64,000 bases of DNA from Acanthaster planci (GCF_001949145.1 NW_019091440.1:1081539-1145538), one strand, 5' to 3'; counted from the first letter of the stretch, positions 1 through 11,765 are shown. The notes: generated by a model from the letters alone, not told the origin. A program made the numbers and translations.

Positions 1-311
1 ACAGGCAGGGGACCAACCATGGTGCCATCGCCTTAGTCTGTCAGGCCAGTGATGCCAGAAGATGAGCCCACAGGCAGGGAACCAACCACGCTGCTATCAC
101 CTTACTCTATTAGGGCAGTGATGCCAGAAGATGAGCCCACAGGCAGGGAACCAACCACGCTGCTATCACCTTACTCTATTAGGGCAGTGATGCCAGAAGA
201 TGAGCCCAAAGGCAGGGGACCAACCACGCTGCTATCACCTTACTCTATAAGGGCAGTGATGCCAGAAGATGAGCCCACGGGCAGGGGACCAACCATGGTG
301 CTATCGCCTTT
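1..311. repeat. 69-bp tandem repeat (minisatellite) with open frame
   Basis: Three full 69-bp units start at 52, 121 and 190. They are flanked by a 51-bp partial unit at the window edge and a 53-bp partial unit from 259. The unit is 23 codons long, so one frame stays open from 49 to 372 and would encode a repeating peptide that begins MPEDEPTGRE. The two edge units share variants (CCATGG, ATCGCC) that differ from the inner units (CCACGC, ATCACC), which suggests the inner units spread by recent duplication. The array continues left of the window. A coding role is possible but unproven: the first partial unit contains an in-frame TAG. Confidence 0.9.
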
Positions 312-2879
312 AACACCTGGTAGAAATAAAAGAGAAGGCAGCATTATTATCCCTCTGTTCTGGGCGACCTAACTTTTGAATGTACCCCCAAAAAGAGGTT
401 TTAAGGCAAAGTCCATTTAAGTTATAAGCCCTAAAGAAGTGGCATCAGCCATTTGCCATGGACTTATGTACTACTGTCAGCCTAGGCCAGATGATTCGGA
501 CAAGGTCAGTTGCCAAATGTACAGTTTTCAAAGAGAGACCAACCCAAACTGTATACTTTTCACGCAGTTTGAGTTTTTGCCTCCAGTGCCTTGCAGGAGC
601 AATATTTTACATGTACCTCAAATTTCATTTTTTATAAGTAAAATTTCATCAAACTCCAACTAATCCAATTCAAAACTTCTGATTTTACTCACCCACTACA
701 ATGTTCCATTGAAATTTTGATTTTGGCTCAATTTTTCAACTTTTTTTGCTGAAAAGTGCAGAATGAACTCTTTTCAAAATGGACCCAAAAATGTACCAAT
801 AATTTTTTTTAAAAAATTGTTCAGGTATGTCTACTGAGGTAATAACAATATATTAAAATTGATCGACTTTACAGAACTTCTGAAATTATGTAGGATTTTT
901 CAAGATGTTTTCAAGTGCAGCACATTAGGCAACACTTAGTAGAATTCCTGCACAGTTCCCAGACATCAACGTTTGTGAATTTTCAATGGACAAAATTTCA
1001 TCACTCTGAAAATGTTCACAAATGTTGAACAAGATGGGTGAAGGTTACAGTGGTAGTATGAAGTTGAATTTTTTTAACAAGAGGTCTGACAACACTGCAT
1101 GAGGAAAGTCAAGTGAAAGTCAACTGCGCAATGTTAGGGGTCTCTGCTATAATGCTAATGTAAGTTACTTGGCCTATAGAGGGCCTTGGTCGGGCGCCCT
1201 CCCTGAGTAGATGTTTAGTTATTTAGATTTAATGGCAATGAATGCACAAAAGGTTTACTTCAGCCTATCCTAAAAAAAGACAGAAATGCCCTCTTATATG
1301 TGACGTCATACGCAGACCCTCTATAAAGACTTTTGTAATTCCAGAAAACGTCCTTTCAATTAAGATGTTCAAAAAAATTGCTACAATTTTGCAATGGCAG
1401 GATGACTCGATATCCTCAACGTCAGTCGAGATAAACATGTATGTGTACAATAGGAAAGCATTTCATATGGTGATGCCGATCAGTTTTCCCAGCAGTGACC
1501 TAACATGTAATGTTCTGAGTACCGTGCTACAATCTGAAAGCACTCAACAGGTCCTATCAAGTCTAATTTAGCAGTGAAAAATGTGAGGTATTCACTCGGT
1601 CAATTGTCGACCAGTCAGTTGGACTATTTTCAGTGAAATCCTGTTTTTATCGCATGAGCGACCTACAAGTACATGCATAACATGTAGACTCTGTCATGTC
1701 TGTGTGGCTGGACTGATACCAGCAGGGCATATGACACAAGCTGCCTAAGGGCTGTGGTAGGTTGAACCCCCCAACCTCTGAAAATAATGGAACCGATACA
1801 TGTTCATGTGGACCTGATAGTGACCTATGGTGCAATGGCTGGAAAGAAAATGGACGATTGATGAGTGAGTGAGACCTCAGGTTTTTCAAAATACGCTCTG
1901 ACAGGCATGACAGGTATGACATACCATACAGTACATACATGTACATGTAGGTACCAAGAACAATACTCCTACAATATACATACATAGTCTAAAAACCATC
2001 ATTAACTTCGTAATTTTTTATACACTATTCTCTAGGCATACGTGTATATGTAATACTCCTATGGTCTAAAGCCACCGTCAATTAGCACTGTCTTCTGGAG
2101 CTCTAAGAACCAATATTTATACCTCACGGTTGGTCACAAGGAAATTTCTGATTGAAAAAGTAGAATAAGCGTCATTGGTGGGGTACAGTCATGAAAAGCA
2201 TGAATCATCCATGTAAGCCAAAGGGTAGAATAGATTCCAAAAATAAACTGATAGCCATTACAACCAGACAACCCCATGTAAACACAAATGGAAGCAAGTC
2301 CCACAAAGTAACGTGGCGGCTACACATGTACATGTACACTGACATGAGGATAGTCACCCATGATGGACACCATGGTTCACCATGTTCACCATATGCATGA
2401 ACCACAACATAACGCTTGACCAAGGAAACAGATTAGGCCGGGCCTACATGCCTACTTTAATATTGAATGCCTACCATATCAATTACCAGAGATAACCATG
2501 CCTGCCACATGTACAGATGTAGGCCAAGGAAGGAAACTAAAACATCAACTCATGATACATTTTTTGAAGGATGCTTTCGCTAGCGGTATGCAGGCAGTGG
2601 ACGGAAATCAGGAATATTCATTCTCATCATGGCCTTAGACTAAACATGCCGCGCCTATATGTGTATTGATTACTATCATAGGACTTCTGCCACTGCGTGT
2701 AGGCCTATGTTCACACGTGCCTGTATTTACACGTACGTGAACCAACCATGCCAACCTGTCCAAGAATTAAACTGAAATTTCATGATTTATTTCGTCACGT
2801 GTAGGTAGGTAAGTAAATCCTGCAAACTTTCACGAACACAATGTATTTGCGTGATCCCGTAAATAACCTTTTTTTAAAT
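312..2879. other. No supported gene
   Basis: AT-rich sequence with scattered TACATG motifs. The open frames at 1242-1571 (+) and 1647-1985 (-) have no recognisable domain and no convincing splice context. Nothing further can be supported here. Confidence 0.5.
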
Positions 2880-2908
2880 TTACAATTAGGGAGCTTATTG
2901 TAGCCTAC

Positions 2909-3010
2909 CTTTTGCTGAAGGCCTTTGCCAGCGAATGTTTCAAACTTCATGAACATCTGTTTTATCATATCCTGTTTCCATTTTGCGCATGCCGCCGCCA
3001 CCACCACCAT
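2909..3010 (-). CDS. Possible first coding exon, product unknown
   Basis: On the minus strand an ATG at 3010 opens a 34-codon stretch rich in Lys, Met and Gln. It begins MVVVAAACAKWKQDM and ends at CAAAAG followed by GTAGGC, a good donor site. It sits just downstream of a CpG-bearing stretch and the GCGCCCTCT motif cluster, as a first exon might. I found no following exon at lower coordinates and do not recognise the peptide. The GTG and GCG codon runs after the ATG could also be simple sequence. This is a weak call. Confidence 0.22.
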
Positions 3011-3020
3011 CTAACAATAG

Positions 3021-3243
3021 TGCCCTCTATTGAAAACAAATACACCGCCCTCTGTTGAATCAATATTTACCGCCCTCTGTTGGCGAAATGAGTGGCGCCC
3101 TCTATAGAGCATAATAGTTGAGGTGGCAAATTTTATGTAGCGCCCCCTTTGGATCAGTAATTGCCAACATCAACCTACAGGCCGCAGCGCCCCCATGAGT
3201 CCATCGAACAGGGTGCACTTTTGAGTATGGCGCCCTCTAGGGA
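3021..3243 (+). repeat. Cluster of seven GCGCCCTCT (CTCF-like) motifs
   Basis: Seven same-direction copies of a YGCCCYCT core start at about 3021, 3045, 3070, 3095, 3140, 3187 and 3230. The better copies read CCGCCCTCTGTTGG or GCGCCCTCTAGGG. Spacing is about 24-25 bp for the first four and 43-47 bp for the rest. The core resembles the reverse complement of the CTCF binding consensus, CCASYAGRKGGCR. Single similar motifs occur at 5282 and 49306. The cluster could be a regulatory array or a decayed tandem repeat. Confidence 0.55.
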
Positions 3244-5204
3244 AACGTAAAATGTTTGTAAAAAATCACGTCAATCATTAATGGTCGAGTTCGGGTGGTC
3301 CGGAACAGGATCACACACCACCTCCTCGTAAAGATTTTACACAAACACACAGAAAAACTCTTGAGATTTGATTTGGAACAGCCGCAAAAAGTACCGATAT
3401 GGCTTTACAAAGCCGAAGACAATGGAAATGTTTTTTTTCAAAATTAACATAAATAATTTTCCTTGACAGAAATGAATTTTTTAAATGGAAAAGAAGTTAG
3501 CCCAGTTATCCAACATTAACTCTCGAAGAATGCACAAGGACGCTGCCTTGTTGCATGTTGCTTGCCACAAATAACTACTAGCGCTAAGAACCGGTTGTAC
3601 ATTCCCGGCGTTCGAGCGACCGACCCGTGAACAACAAATCGAGCTGTTCGTGAACAAACAAGAACAAGCCGCCCGAACTCAGTTTTTTCTTCTTTGCAAG
3701 AGCTGCAACAGCGCCACCTATTGCCGCACTTCCTCCTTTTTTTTTGCGGTAGTTCGATCTTTTAACCAGAGAGAACATCTAGCAAGAAATGAGACCGAGG
3801 GGTCCTCCCCCATATCCAATCGCTAAACACACGCTAGACTGTAATGTTACCTAACTCATCCCCCCTAAGTAAGTGTCTGAAAGGAATTCCTCAGATTCCA
3901 ATGAAACACAAAGCAGGGGGTCCTCTTCGTTTCATGCCTTGCTTCATATGGACTATGGATACAAGTTATATGATAGCTAGACCTATATTTGTTGATGTGA
4001 TTTAATTAAGAAATAAACTCTGAGGGTCGCCTCCAAGGCGTCAATTAAATGTTGCTATTATTCAAATCAGACATCTGATTGTTCTCAGACGATGAAAGGA
4101 AGTCCGACTAAAACCCGGTACAAAGTTCCAAGACCACTGCCAAGCCCCATACAGCAGAGGGTGCTCGACGGTTTTCTCCTCCAAAATGAAGCGAAAGAAT
4201 GCATATAGTTTCACTTATCGATATCAAAACAAGCATCATTCCATTTCCCAACTCGTCCCTGCTTATTAATTAGTTATTATTTTGCTTCACTCAAGCCCCA
4301 AGTAACAGAGGAATTTAAGGCAAGTTGTAGTTTGGCAATGTCGGGTAGATTAATTCCCAAGGGATTAAAGCAGTTTGGCGGTGCGACAGACAAGTCTACA
4401 AACTGTGAGATACCGTAAGAAACAAGAACATGTAACAACTTGATAAAAGACATTACTGAGAATTTATTGACTGCGTTTGACACTATTCAATTTGGCGCTT
4501 CAATTTGAAAATCGAAGACAAAAAATAACAAACTAAATTGTACAAAAAACCTGCAATTCATCATCTGACTTTTGAAACATTTCTATAACAAAAGCTAGTT
4601 TATTATCCTGTAAGAGGCACCCTTTACAAACTATAACTTGTATCTATAAAACTGGCAAGAAAAATTCTTCACACACTCACAAAAGTATATCTCATTCTGT
4701 AGCTATAATTCATTATGGACATTACATATAACAAAACATGACACGCACAGAAGTACTGAATGCTAGTCTATAGAAACTTCGTTTAGGTTTTTCCTATTAA
4801 TTTCATATACAATCGCTCTCCTCATAAGAAAGCTTTTGGTCGAAGTGTCACTTGCCTCAAATGTTGATTCCCATTTCGAAATACCACCACTAAATTTCAC
4901 TTTCAGGGCATTCAAGAAAAGTATTCTTATCTGTCCTCTCGTCTTTTTCAGAGAAGATGTAACCATGCTCTAATTGTAACACATCGTCTGATTGGATGAC
5001 ATAAGAAAATGTTGATACCCATCCCATGAAAATCGAATTAACAAATTATGGACCTGACGATTATATGAAATAATTAATCACAAAATTCTGGCAACTACTA
5101 CTTCTAGATTACGTCATTTTAAAACTTCCGAAATTCATAATGTATTTTGTTAAATAGTGCATGTATTGTAACTCTGATGATGGGCAAGCCGTACAAGCAA
5201 GATT
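3244..5204. other. No supported gene
   Basis: Mixed-composition DNA. A minus-strand frame at 3584-3778 is rich in Lys, Gly and Ala and has no domain. Other frames (4277-4483, 4763-4966) look random. No RNA gene was seen. Confidence 0.45.
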
Positions 5205-5901
5205 GTAGTCTTGGGCCAAGACGTCTGAACTCGATAGCTGACTCGATCAAGCATAAATTAGGCCACGTGCCGATTTATATTCCGCCCTCTCGTGGCTTCA
5301 TTTCACCAATCAACTGCTTGCTCTACCGTCTTGGGAATCTCCTACAAACGGTTTAACCTTTTCTCTACATTCCCTCCGGATTTCCGAAGGAACCAATCAG
5401 CGCCTGGGAATTTCCAGCTGAGTCTGTATGTAATTAATATGGATCAATGACCTGCATCACTTCATAAACTACCACGCGGCATATTCAAGCGCTGCTACGC
5501 CACGCTGAATGTACTACTAAAATAGCGGTACTGTCACCGATAATGGCCAAAGTCGATGCATTGGAACAAGGAACGAGGAAGTGAGCCTGTAAAAGACTTC
5601 CTACATCAAAACTGAAGAAATAACAAGCTGACACTATTGATGCTAACCCTCTCCAACGCTCCCACAGTCTGTTTTGTATCGTATTTTGCATCTTAGGGTC
5701 AATTGTTACTATTTATATTAAACTACTACTTTGCATACAAACGCCATGCCTCGAGTTGTAGGAGATTCCTAAGACGCTAGAACGAGCAGTCGATTGGTGA
5801 AACGAAGTCAGGAGAGGGCGCAATGAAATCGGCGCGCACGGCATTATGCTCGATCGAGTCCGCTATCGTGTTCTGCCGTCTTGGCCCAAGACTATCAAGA
5901 A
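5205..5901. mobile_element. Foldback / long-inverted-repeat element
   Basis: The segment at about 5205-5350 is closely matched by the reverse complement of about 5753-5901, roughly 145-bp arms with about 80% identity by eye. Outer ends share AGTCTTGGGCCAAGAC. Middle parts share TTTCACCAATC and GCCCTCTC. Inner ends share GGAATCTCCTACAA. The spacer of about 400 bp contains CCAATCAGCG at 5393. No transposase frame is present and I could not define a target-site duplication. A MITE or foldback transposon fits best; an inverted segmental duplication is the alternative. Confidence 0.75.
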
Positions 5902-6757
5902 CGCAGTGTGGTTCAAACTACATCACACGTTGTTTTATTCATATTTACGTCGTGTGTTGCATTATTCATGACCGTACCCGGCCTGCGCCCAGATAGTGTC
6001 TTATCACAAGAAAGAACAAGAAAAAACTCCGGTGTGAAAGTGTGCATTGGTTGTGCACTTGCAAGTCAGGTCAGGTCACGTCAGGACAGGTCACCGCGAA
6101 TGCAAAAAATACGTACACGCACTGTTCGTGTGGTTGACCTGCTGAATGGCGGGACACAACTAAGGTTTTCCTTTTTTTCTTTTTCTTTTACTTTTATGAC
6201 GGCAATGAATTTACAGTAACGTAACAGTTTCCATTTAGCATTGTTTGCGACAAATCTCCGAGACGCCTATTTGGTCTAAATTGCAAAATGACCGGAACAG
6301 TAAAATTATCCGTGTTTGTTGTAAGGAAAAATAACCTCATGATGACGTCATCAAAAGTACGATTGTTGATATACAATAAACAAGCTCTGATCGACATGAA
6401 TTAGCTCAGAACTACTATTGTTCACTATTATGACATTTTGTCATGATGGCGACATCATTTACTCGTTGATACATTTTCGATTGATTTTCACGTTAATTTA
6501 GATGATTTTTTTCATGTTGCTTTCAGTTAATACAACGCTAAACAAAACTCAAACAGGTTGCGAGGGGACAAAATGAAATTTCAGGCACAAAGTACGAAGC
6601 AGTGGGTAACTGCTTTGATAAAAATCGGCTGATAAATTTCGTTATGAAGGTAACGCCTTTCAAAAATCTGCAGAGACTGCAGTCTCTGTACTAAACATTT
6701 GCTCTCCAAAAAAGTACGACACGCAATCGTGTGTATTTAGTTCATGCTTTCTCTTGT
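5902..6757. other. No supported gene
   Basis: The plus-strand open frame at 5881-6219 overlaps the right arm of the foldback element and has no domain signature. The remainder is AT-rich flank downstream of the C1q gene's stop codon. Confidence 0.45.
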
Positions 6758-7567
6758 TCATTGGGCGTAAATTAGAAAACCACTGAATGAGGTGTAGTGA
6801 TGGGATGAATAACTGAGCGCCTCACCACGCATGGTCAAATACACTGAGTCTCCTCGCTGCAGAACCAGCACTGCGCTCCCAGACACCTGTTCATAGGAAA
6901 TGGAATCAGTGCTACGCCCAGAGACAACCGGATCGTCGTTTTTCATAAGATGAACGTAGAGACTGCTGGAGGCATATTTGCATACGGAGAACATGAACAC
7001 GTAGGTGCCCGGCACATTACATGAAAATGTACCCGTTTCAAGATCAAAGCTGGTACCCGGCAGAAGCGTCTCGGCCTGCTCGAAGGGGAAACGGGTGTCA
7101 TGACTCGTAGAGGTATCTGAGAGGCTTCTCCGCGTAACTGTGAATGCTACCCTGTGGGAGGAGTCATCTGGAGTCTCCCCCGGCTCGCCCTTTGAACCTT
7201 TCACCCCCGCTTCCCCGATGGCTCCAACTAAACCAGGCGGACCTCTGGGACCTACCTTACCGGGCAGGCCCATTCCGTCGTCCCCTTTAGGGCCAGGGTT
7301 CCCAACAGCGCCAATTGCACCAATCTCACCCTTCTCACCCTTGACCCCAACATCGCCCTTTGCCCCTGCCAGTCCATACTGACCCTGATTTCCTGGTAAG
7401 CCCGGAATGCCGGGTGTCCCAGCAGGACCCTGGCAGCACATTGGACACACCTGAGACCCATGACTATCAGAGTCAGCAGGAGCCGGTTCAGTAATGGCAG
7501 CTCTGAGCTTGATGGAGTTACCCAGAATAACTGCAATTGAAAAGCCGATTGCAAAACAGTGTGGCAT
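6758..7567 (-). CDS. Secreted collagen-like / C1q-domain protein
   Basis: An uninterrupted 269-residue frame. Residues 1-25 form a hydrophobic, signal-peptide-like start (FAIGFSIAVIL). A short Cys-bearing stretch (VCPMCC, about 40-45) precedes Gly-X-Y collagen repeats at about 47-131 with small interruptions. A C-terminal globular C1q domain follows at about 136-269, including the ETGTFSCNVPGTYVF strand region, VSGSAVLVLQRGD and the terminal FSGFLIYAQ. The layout matches C1q/TNF-related and cerebellin-like soluble proteins, which form trimers through the C1q head and act in recognition or adhesion. The exact ligand cannot be inferred. TTTTTTTAACAG directly precedes the ATG, a strong 3' splice site, so an upstream 5'UTR exon is likely. 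The gene lies antisense, probably inside an ACAA2 intron. The Cys cluster may link chains. Confidence 0.92.
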   Translation of the reverse strand: MPHCFAIGFSIAVILGNSIKLRAAITEPAPADSDSHGSQVCPMCCQGPAGTPGIPGLPGNQGQYGLAGAKGDVGVKGEKGEIGAIGAVGNPGPKGDDGMGLPGKVGPRGPPGLVGAIGEAGVKGSKGEPGETPDDSSHRVAFTVTRRSLSDTSTSHDTRFPFEQAETLLPGTSFDLETGTFSCNVPGTYVFMFSVCKYASSSLYVHLMKNDDPVVSGRSTDSISYEQVSGSAVLVLQRGDSVYLTMRGEALSYSSHHYTSFSGFLIYAQ

Positions 7568-8560
7568 CTGTTAAAAAAAGGAAATAGTGGAATTGAAAAA
7601 AAAACTAGAGACGGAGATAAAAGGTTGTCAGTATTTCTAAAAATGAAACATGTCTTAATATAGATATAACCCTTGAACCTGAGGCAGAAGCCTTGCGAAT
7701 CATCTTAGAAAGTGGGTATTTAGTTGTTTAATAAATGTTTATCAACGCTCTTTTTTGTAACGAAGAACACACCATTGCATGCATACATAACGTAAAAAAA
7801 TCAAAAGAGGGAATGGCAGTCATGGTGTCCTCTTATTTTTTTTCAGTAATCCCTGTCCAAACAACTTGAAAAATTAGCAGCAGAAATTCTATCACCGTGA
7901 CGCCACGTTTCATGTGTCAGAGGTGTGCTCCCATTTCTTTTATGACTATACCTTGTTTATCAATATCAGAGTCCATGTTAAAACGAAACTGTGGTGTAAG
8001 TAGGCTAGTTGTGTATGTGAGTTTGTTTCTGCATTCAATCGGGGACCCTGAACAATAGAGGACAATAAGGTCCCCGATTGACATAGGGTCCCTGATTGAC
8101 AACTGTGTACAAAACATATGGGTGGTCTTGTAAAAAAGTTAAAGTACAAACAAAAGAGGAACAATAGGGGGTCCCCAGTTGCAGGGAAATACACACTTGG
8201 GTGTGTGTGTGAAATCTCTGCCTGTATACATAAAAGCAGTAAGCCTGCGTGATAAGTTCTTGTCATAAAGTGAAAAGATTTCAAAAGTTACTCAGTATTC
8301 AGTAGGTAACATCTCATTCTTAACAGTAAAGCTGAAAATTCTAAGACTTTATTTATTGTAGAAGGTCAACATGTAGTAGGTGGATGAAATAGCCTGATTG
8401 CAATGTTTGTAGTTCATACGTGTAGCTGCGTGTAACTTCCAAAGAATTATGTTTAAAGAGAGCTGAGTTTGTAGGCACAGATCAGTTGAATGTCTGGATA
8501 TTCATATTAGAGCTTTCTCTCATGTCACCTTTGCTGTTTACATAATAATTTTAATTTCAG
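7568..8560. other. Gap between C1q gene and first visible ACAA2 exon
   Basis: I looked here for the preceding thiolase exons and found none. The stretch holds poly-A/T tracts, a short local repeat at 8040-8105 (GTCCC.GATTGACA), and presumably the C1q promoter or 5'UTR exon. It ends at the acceptor TTAATTTCAG for the ACAA2 exon at 8561. Confidence 0.5.
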
Positions 8561-10245
8561 CCAATGAAGAGGGTCGTTTTAAGGATGAGATGGCTCCAAT
8601 TGAGATGAAATCCAAGAAGGGTGTTAAGGTGATAGATACAGATGAACATCCTCGAGAAACAAGCATGGAAGCATTGGCCAAGCTTCCTCCTGTTTTCCAG
8701 AAGGATGGTCTTGTCAGTGCTGGGAATGCCTCGGTGAGTTGTCAGAATTACACCGAGAACTAAAACCAGTCAACAGTTCCCTAAACTTTGAAAGCCAGCT
8801 TTATAAAGCTATCAAGTAAAGGATATCAATTGAAGATGTTCAGTGTAACTACCAAAGCCTTCTGCAGACAAAATTCACACAATGGATTACTTTTAAGTAT
8901 AACCATTAATTGGTTCTCATAAATTTATGTGTTTGGCATTTGTTGTACTCCAACATTCCTCGGCCATCGTGCCCACCTGTTCAGTAACATAATTTAAGCT
9001 TTGCCTTCCTTCAGGGAAATTCTTCAAAACCTCCCAAATCACCTGGTGAATTTTGAACAATCTTATCAGATGGTCAGGATATTGGTCAATACTTTCTTTT
9101 CCTTTGTAGGGAATTTGTGATGGAGCCGGTGCAGTAATTCTGGCAAGTGAAGAGGCTGTCACTAAACACAACCTGACACCTCTAGCAAGGTTGGTCAGTT
9201 ACCATGTTTCAGGTTGTGATCCAACCATCATGGGTATTGGTCCTGTACCAGCAGTCAGACGAGCTCTGGAGAAAGCAGGCCTTCAACTAGCAGACATGGA
9301 CCTCTGTGAGGTAAAAAATTTCAATTCAGTTGACAAAGCAGTGTTAATAGTTCTTTTTTTTAATCTAAACTTGATCACTCAAACAACGCAACTCATTTTG
9401 TCAACTGAGCCACCCAGTCTGATCATAATTTGACTCAATCTATCTTGAATCCTAGGTGAATGAAGCATTTGCTGCACAGGTCCTGTCTGTACAAAGAGAA
9501 TTGGGACTTGACATGGAGAAAACCAATACCAATGGGGGCGCTGTTGCTTTGGGACACCCTGTTGGGGCATCAGGAAGTCGCATCACGGCACATCTTACCC
9601 ATGAATTAAGGTGAGTTGGTTTCGACTGGGTGGAAGATTAACCTGCCAAGATTAGATTCATTTCTGCCGGCATCATGCATTTTATTCAGGTGGTATGTGT
9701 GTGTGACATCATGTACCTCATCAACCAATAGGGTATTGGGTCTGTAGGCATCGCCATGATTTTTTGTTGGGGGGTGCAGTGGACTTTGCAACAATAAACT
9801 GATAAACTTCTAATTCAAAAGGGGGTAAATTTTGGGGATTTATGTTAGCAAATTTGCTGGTTTTTAATTACATTTCTTTCGCTTGTATCTAATGTTAGTT
9901 TTCAACTTTTTTGGGGGGTGCCCCCCCCCGGACAGCCACGGTTTTGTCTTCCCAAAAATTCACATCTCAAGTTCCGAAATATGTGTTTGAGTGCGGAATA
10001 GAATTCCCCTTGTGCTGGTGTATTGATAAGGGTTAGATCATCAAACCAGAGTTCCCAATCTACATCTGCGGTATTAAAACTCCCATCGACATTTCTTGTA
10101 TACATGTTGTTGTCATTGCACTTACTGTATTCAATTACCCTCTCCATCACTATTATGCAGGCGTACAGGTGGCAAGTATGCAGTCGGATCAGCATGTATC
10201 GGAGGTGGTCAGGGCATTGCTGTCATTCTAGAAAACACTAAATAA
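8561..10245 (+). CDS. ACAA2: 3-ketoacyl-CoA thiolase, mitochondrial (3' exons only)
   Basis: Four exons in phase: 8561-8733, 9110-9310, 9456-9610 and 10161-10245 (stop TAA 10243-10245). Together they encode the C-terminal half of a thiolase. Visible signatures are [45 protein letters not shown], then [19 protein letters not shown] with the catalytic His, and [10 protein letters not shown] with the second active-site Cys. The order and wording match ACAA2, which cleaves 3-ketoacyl-CoA in the last step of mitochondrial fatty-acid beta-oxidation. The first exon here opens in the middle of a codon, so upstream exons must exist, but none are seen in 1-8560; they probably lie left of the window. 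An AATAAA at 10592-10597 is a likely polyadenylation signal. The active-site residues present here are intact. Confidence 0.95.
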
Positions 10246-10591
10246 TAACAAAATCCTAAGCCCACCACCACAGACTGAGACATTGCTAAACATACAGATG
10301 TCTGTGCTTCGCCGACTGGACTTGAATGTAGCGATGAAAGTGTAATTTGATCTGGTAACATCACATCCACACTAAGGGCCACACTGACAATGAGTGCCCG
10401 AATGTAGGAAGCACTGAGTGAAAATTGTCGTTGACCAAATTAAATTGTGAACCCAAATTCCCTTGAGAACCAGTCACAGGCTGTAAACGTCACTGGATAT
10501 TTTGATGGATAACCTGTTTCTACGTACTGGGGATTTACTTCGGTTGCAGGTTTGCTCTGACATACCTCTGACGTCAATAGTTGTTTGCTTA

Positions 10592-10597
10592 AATAAA
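10592..10597 (+). terminator. Polyadenylation signal for ACAA2
   Basis: AATAAA lies about 350 bp after the ACAA2 stop codon. It is the first canonical hexamer downstream on the plus strand. Confidence 0.6.
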
Positions 10598-11671
10598 GAC
10601 AAATAGTATCTTCCATAATTTTTAAACATGAACACTGCTTGATGGGTTAGGGTTATGACACACTCCCATTTATTACTTTCATCAAGGAATTCACCTGTTA
10701 GTAAAATTAGGCCACCTTTAGGATGTCACAGGTTGTTGAGTGTTTGCCACGTACAGCTTGGTGTTGCACAGTTATTCCAAGGACCCCTTGCCAGCCTCCC
10801 CCTAACCCACATGTTGAACCTTTACAGTTAAAAAAATAGTATGAAACAATTTTCTTCCTACTTTTTCACTGGCGTGGTTGCCTCTCCCACTCATTTGAAA
10901 TAGTCTAGCAACACTCATTCCCATAACTCCTAGTTATGAGTTTTAAATCACATCCTGGAAAAGTTGACCATTGGCATTTTGAACAATGTGTGTACATTCA
11001 AATCTGTCAATTAAGGTTTCAGGTGCTGCATCGATGAGTAATTGGGGGAGATCTGTCTCTTAGTGATGCCAGTTTTATTGCCTAAAATGCAATCTTTGGA
11101 GAATTCGTTTTGAAGTTTCTACATCGATTTCATTCAAATAACTGAAACAGGTTTGCGAATGTTTAGTTCAACATGTGAATACATTTAGCTAAATTCTGTC
11201 TGAACTCAAATTTTGACCCGTCATGTACTTCCTGGCATTTTTTATCTCAAAGCAAATTTGATTTAATTCAACAATAATGTTAATTGTAGAGGGAGAACCG
11301 ACTTATTCCATTGATGGATTGAATTGCTACACGTACAGTGTAGTTGTATAGTTTGTATTTCATTGAAGGAATGGACGTCAAATATTGTTTTCAGGAAAGT
11401 TGCATGAATCGAGTATACTTCAAAATAAAAACGGTTCGTCAGTTCACACATTCCATGTTGGTTAAAATTCAGTAACAACTTTCAGTACGTGCCTATTCAT
11501 CACGTTTGGAGAATTTAAGAGCTGCAACGTTTGAAATAAAATGGTGAATTAAAATTATTTCTGTTTTTTTATTTCTTGACAGAAATTTGATTTGGAAAAG
11601 ACTTTAGTGTTGCTCTTTATAGGGTGTTTTGCACACTACCATGAAGCACATTTGACAGACTAGTGTTCCAT
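10598..11671. other. Intergenic, no supported gene
   Basis: AT-rich DNA following the ACAA2 3'UTR. A second AATAAA lies near 11536. The minus frame at 11263-11478 has no domain. Confidence 0.45.
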
Positions 11672-11765
11672 TTCTTAGGTCATCTTTGGTCCAGGTTCGA
11701 TTCCCCGCCAGGTCCATATTTGGATTGGGTTTACAGTCCCTACTTGACTCAATTATTATTCATTC
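11672..11765 (+). mobile_element. Partial tRNA-derived SINE
   Basis: GGTTCGATTCC at 11695 matches the tRNA B-box. It is followed by TTGGATTGGGTTTACAGTCCCTAC-like sequence, the same body found in the fuller copies at 28372, 46920 and 49875. The copy is truncated after about 90 bp. Confidence 0.65.

Noticed and set aside
3584-3778. Lys/Gly/Ala-rich minus-strand frame
   Set aside because: Begins with a reasonable ATG but is mostly low-complexity with no domain and no clear donor.
7140-7382. Pro-rich plus-strand frame
   Set aside because: Antisense shadow of the collagen Gly-X-Y repeats of the C1q protein.
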